A stretch of 14,399 nt of DNA, taken from the NCBI GenBank assembly GCA_003511125.1, contig DOJV01000065.1, forward strand, positions 1 through 14,399, in the 5' to 3' direction. This DNA comes from Candidatus Uhrbacteria bacterium (GTDB lineage Bacteria; Patescibacteriota; Patescibacteriia; UBA9934; GWF2-40-263). The position numbers and the translations under genes are program-made. Positions 12,448 to 14,399 of this stretch are shown here, piece after piece; position 1 is the first letter of the stretch; each line of letters opens with the position of its first letter. Under the pieces are notes generated by a model that had not been told where the DNA came from, ran no database searches, and saw nothing but the letters and a program-made list of their open reading frames with translations.

Positions 12448-14190
12448 TTAATTATTTTCTTCGAGATATTTTAGATAGCAATTGTGACAATAGATTTTAC
12501 GATTTTTATAAGTTGGGTTCAGTGCCACTAAAATTTGTTTTTGACAATTATAGCATGTTTGGTCCTCAAATTTTCCAATATTGGCCTCCAAAAAGAGGCT
12601 CTGCATTCGAGCAATAAAATGACGTCGTGGTGGACCCAAACGATTTTTTCGATAAAAATCGATTTCCGGTTTGATAAAAGCAAACCGTCTTTTCCAACTA
12701 GAATCCCAAAGAGGAATGCCTAGCCATTGTTTTTCGTCCAGATCGTCGATGTTATCTGGAATCAAACTCGTATCCTTCATTTTAGAAACATCCGACAATT
12801 CTTCACCCACTGCCCCACTTGACTCTGGTTCAAAATCCAAAGCTCCAAGCTTGAGGCCAAGTTCTTTTGGAGCGCCTAGATATAAAACCGCTCCGGAGTC
12901 AGGAAAATAACTGGTGGCCATGCTCATAGGAAAAAACTCTCCGTATTCTCCACGCTCCAACATTTTAGTTTTTAGTTTATCAAGTTTTGGCCAATAATCA
13001 ACCTCAGGGTATTCTTTATTCAAAAGATGAAATTTTTTCCGATTCAAACCGACACAACCGAAACAATTTTCGCAATTATAACAATCAATACAATACTCAA
13101 GATTCTGTGAGGTACTGCAATGATAGGAAAATTTTATGTTTTTTGACTTGAGAGTATTAGTACAAAAAACACAATCGTTAGAGTCAAAAAGACCGGAGCA
13201 AAAAGCCGAATCAAAACAATCGCCGCTAGCATAATTGACCCAAAATAAATCACGGGCTGCGCTAGCGTTACCAAAACCAAATTTATTATTGCTAACCTTT
13301 GTTAAAAATTCTCCACTGGAATTTTCTGCTTGATCGTTAAAGTTTTCCGGCCAGACCGTTTGATTATTCATCAGGTCAACAAATTTTTTAAAATACTCAT
13401 CAATTATTGACCGACGACTGAAATCAATGATACTAACACGACTTTCATATTCTTCTTTAGTAAGTTGTTGATTAAAAAAGATGTATTTAGCGTGTCGTTT
13501 ATTAGTCGCGCCAAAACAATACTGACAATCACGACAGTCAAATAAAAAAGCGCTGTCCAAGCAATCGAAACCCGAACGAACGAACTTACAATTATAAATC
13601 CTTTGTGAATACCCGATGTTAAAAGAATTTTTCACCGAAGTACAAACATTAGTCTCGGCTGTTTCTTCAATGTCATAAGATCCTATATTAAAAAACGAAT
13701 CTTTGGTGGCACAACCCATGTTAAAAAATCCGTTAATATCACCAAAAGAAAATCGCGCGATACTATTCTCGGGTTCCTTGTTATTTTGTTCAGAACGAAT
13801 CGGCACTGTAAGTTGTAATTCGCGAAGTTGAGGAAAAAATAACGCTTCTGTATTTATTTCCCTGGCTTGGTTACTAAAATCTTTATCAAACCACTCCTTA
13901 TCTGGCAAAACTTTCAAGCCGGTAGATGGATGAACAAAAGATAAAATTGGTTTACCTGTTTCAGCATGCTTATTCCACCACCATTGAAAAGAAAAAAACC
14001 AACTCGAAGTTACCCACCAACGAGTTTGCGGCGAAATCTTGATTGGCGGCACATTAAACTTTTTGTACCAACCGATCTCTTCTTCGGTCATGAGCCACTT
14101 CTCACCCGTAAGCGCGCAAACCCGCTCGCCGGGGACGAGTTGGTCGAGGATTTTTTTGATGGCGGCGTCGTAGTTGGGGGTTTTACTCAT
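12448..14190 (-). CDS. Large Cys-rich repeat protein with C-terminal zinc ribbon, paralogue B, 580 aa
   Basis: Function unknown; tandem paralogue of the gene at 10588-12330, with the same length (580), the same Cys count (22) and the same zinc-ribbon positions (C546, C549, C568, C571). The ends and the segment around QNLEYCIDCYNCENCFGC and ERGEYGEFFP are closely alike. The middle (about 150-225) has diverged to SFFNIG-, NSFNIGY- and FDCLDSAFLFDC-type repeats, which look like beta-solenoid rungs. The N terminus keeps CALTGEKW and EEIGWYKKFNVPP plus a Trp-rich patch. No signal peptide or membrane span, so probably cytoplasmic. The ATG lies one base after the stop of the RhuM-type gene, with no good SD, so translation is probably coupled. 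Codons are more A/T-rich than in paralogue A, suggesting an old duplication or separate histories. Confidence 0.8.
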   Translation of the reverse strand: MSKTPNYDAAIKKILDQLVPGERVCALTGEKWLMTEEEIGWYKKFNVPPIKISPQTRWWVTSSWFFSFQWWWNKHAETGKPILSFVHPSTGLKVLPDKEWFDKDFSNQAREINTEALFFPQLRELQLTVPIRSEQNNKEPENSIARFSFGDINGFFNMGCATKDSFFNIGSYDIEETAETNVCTSVKNSFNIGYSQRIYNCKFVRSGFDCLDSAFLFDCRDCQYCFGATNKRHAKYIFFNQQLTKEEYESRVSIIDFSRRSIIDEYFKKFVDLMNNQTVWPENFNDQAENSSGEFLTKVSNNKFGFGNASAARDLFWVNYASGDCFDSAFCSGLFDSNDCVFCTNTLKSKNIKFSYHCSTSQNLEYCIDCYNCENCFGCVGLNRKKFHLLNKEYPEVDYWPKLDKLKTKMLERGEYGEFFPMSMATSYFPDSGAVLYLGAPKELGLKLGALDFEPESSGAVGEELSDVSKMKDTSLIPDNIDDLDEKQWLGIPLWDSSWKRRFAFIKPEIDFYRKNRLGPPRRHFIARMQSLFLEANIGKFEDQTCYNCQKQILVALNPTYKNRKIYCHNCYLKYLEENN

Positions 14191-14191
14191 A

Positions 14192-14399
14192 TTATTTCTT
14201 TATTTTTTTGCTTTTCAGCAATTTTTTAACCTCTCGATCAAAATCGGAGATGTAATTTTTATCTTGAACAACCCGATATTTTTCGTATTCGCCGAGAGCC
14301 AAAGTTTCGGCGACCTCGCGGCTGATTTTGCCGGCATTGGCTAAAATATCTTGTTCGTTGAATTTCAAAAAAGCGTCAAGTCGCGCCACCCAATCTTTC
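14192..14399 (-). CDS. RhuM-family protein, C-terminal part only
   Basis: Only the last 69 codons are in the window. The frame is open to the window edge (KDWVARLDAFLKFNE...), so the GTG at 14389 is an internal Val, not a start. The pattern LDAFLKFNEQDIL-NAGKIS-EVAE-LA-GEYEKYRVVQD---SDFDREVKKLL matches the C terminus of RhuM (virulence RhuM/Fic-DOC-associated family), as I remember it. RhuM proteins are often found near defence islands and mobile genes, but their role is not settled. The stop TAA is one base before the ATG of paralogue B, so the two are cotranscribed and probably translationally coupled. Confidence 0.75.
   Translation of the reverse strand, partial: KDWVARLDAFLKFNEQDILANAGKISREVAETLALGEYEKYRVVQDKNYISDFDREVKKLLKSKKIKK

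Noticed and set aside
14192..14389. GTG at 14389 as the start of the RhuM-like gene
   Set aside because: The frame continues to the window edge as KDWV, matching the family, so it is an internal Val.
1..14399. UGA-as-glycine code
   Set aside because: UGA ends several clear genes here (for example at 1116-1118, 1197-1199 and the FecR-domain gene).

Overview
The window looks like bacterial chromosome from a small-genome lineage, most probably a Candidate Phyla Radiation (Patescibacteria, Parcubacteria-like) organism. This is inference. It rests on short single-gene units mixed with a few core genes (an RNA uracil methyltransferase, era, mnmA, uppP), on two large Cys-rich proteins of a type I know mainly from CPR genomes, on a RhuM-family gene and on DUF333 repeats. 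UGA is used as a normal stop, so the UGA=Gly code of Gracilibacteria/Absconditabacteria is not in use.

Layout. 1-1118 (+): C-terminal part of a RumA/TrmA-type RNA methyltransferase, with a 30-bp palindrome inserted in frame. 1197-3259 (-): four small genes, three built from one, three and two ribbon-helix-helix-like (RHH) units and one a double-membrane-span protein; at least three transcripts end at their own GACGG/CCGTC-type terminators. 3439-4314 (+): era behind an SD-less, strongly structured leader. 4404-5210 (+): two orphan genes, each with its own terminator and the second with a near-consensus promoter. 5283-6623 (-): a lipoprotein and a tandem-DUF333 exported protein, cotranscribed. 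6750-7433 (+): an unrecognised 227-residue protein started from TTG. 7523-8170 (+): a membrane-anchored FecR-domain protein. 8239-9294 (-): mnmA, convergent with the FecR gene over a shared terminator. 9381-9785 (+): a stand-alone response-regulator receiver. 9797-14399 (-): a run RhuM (partial) - Cys-rich paralogue B - inverted arrays of a 9-nt repeat - Cys-rich paralogue A - uppP.

How the parts relate. Core genes (era, mnmA, the methyltransferase, uppP) cover RNA modification, ribosome assembly and envelope lipid-carrier recycling; they and several envelope genes have weak or no Shine-Dalgarno sequences. The accessory single genes have strong SDs and their own terminators. The best candidates for undescribed biology are the membrane-linked tandem-RHH cluster (1197-3259) and the paired 580-residue Cys-rich repeat proteins upstream of uppP. 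Also worth attention are the structured era leader, the 9-nt inverted arrays and the palindrome inside the methyltransferase gene. No tRNA, rRNA, CRISPR array, transposase or complete insertion sequence was seen. No gene-free stretch exceeds 300 bases.
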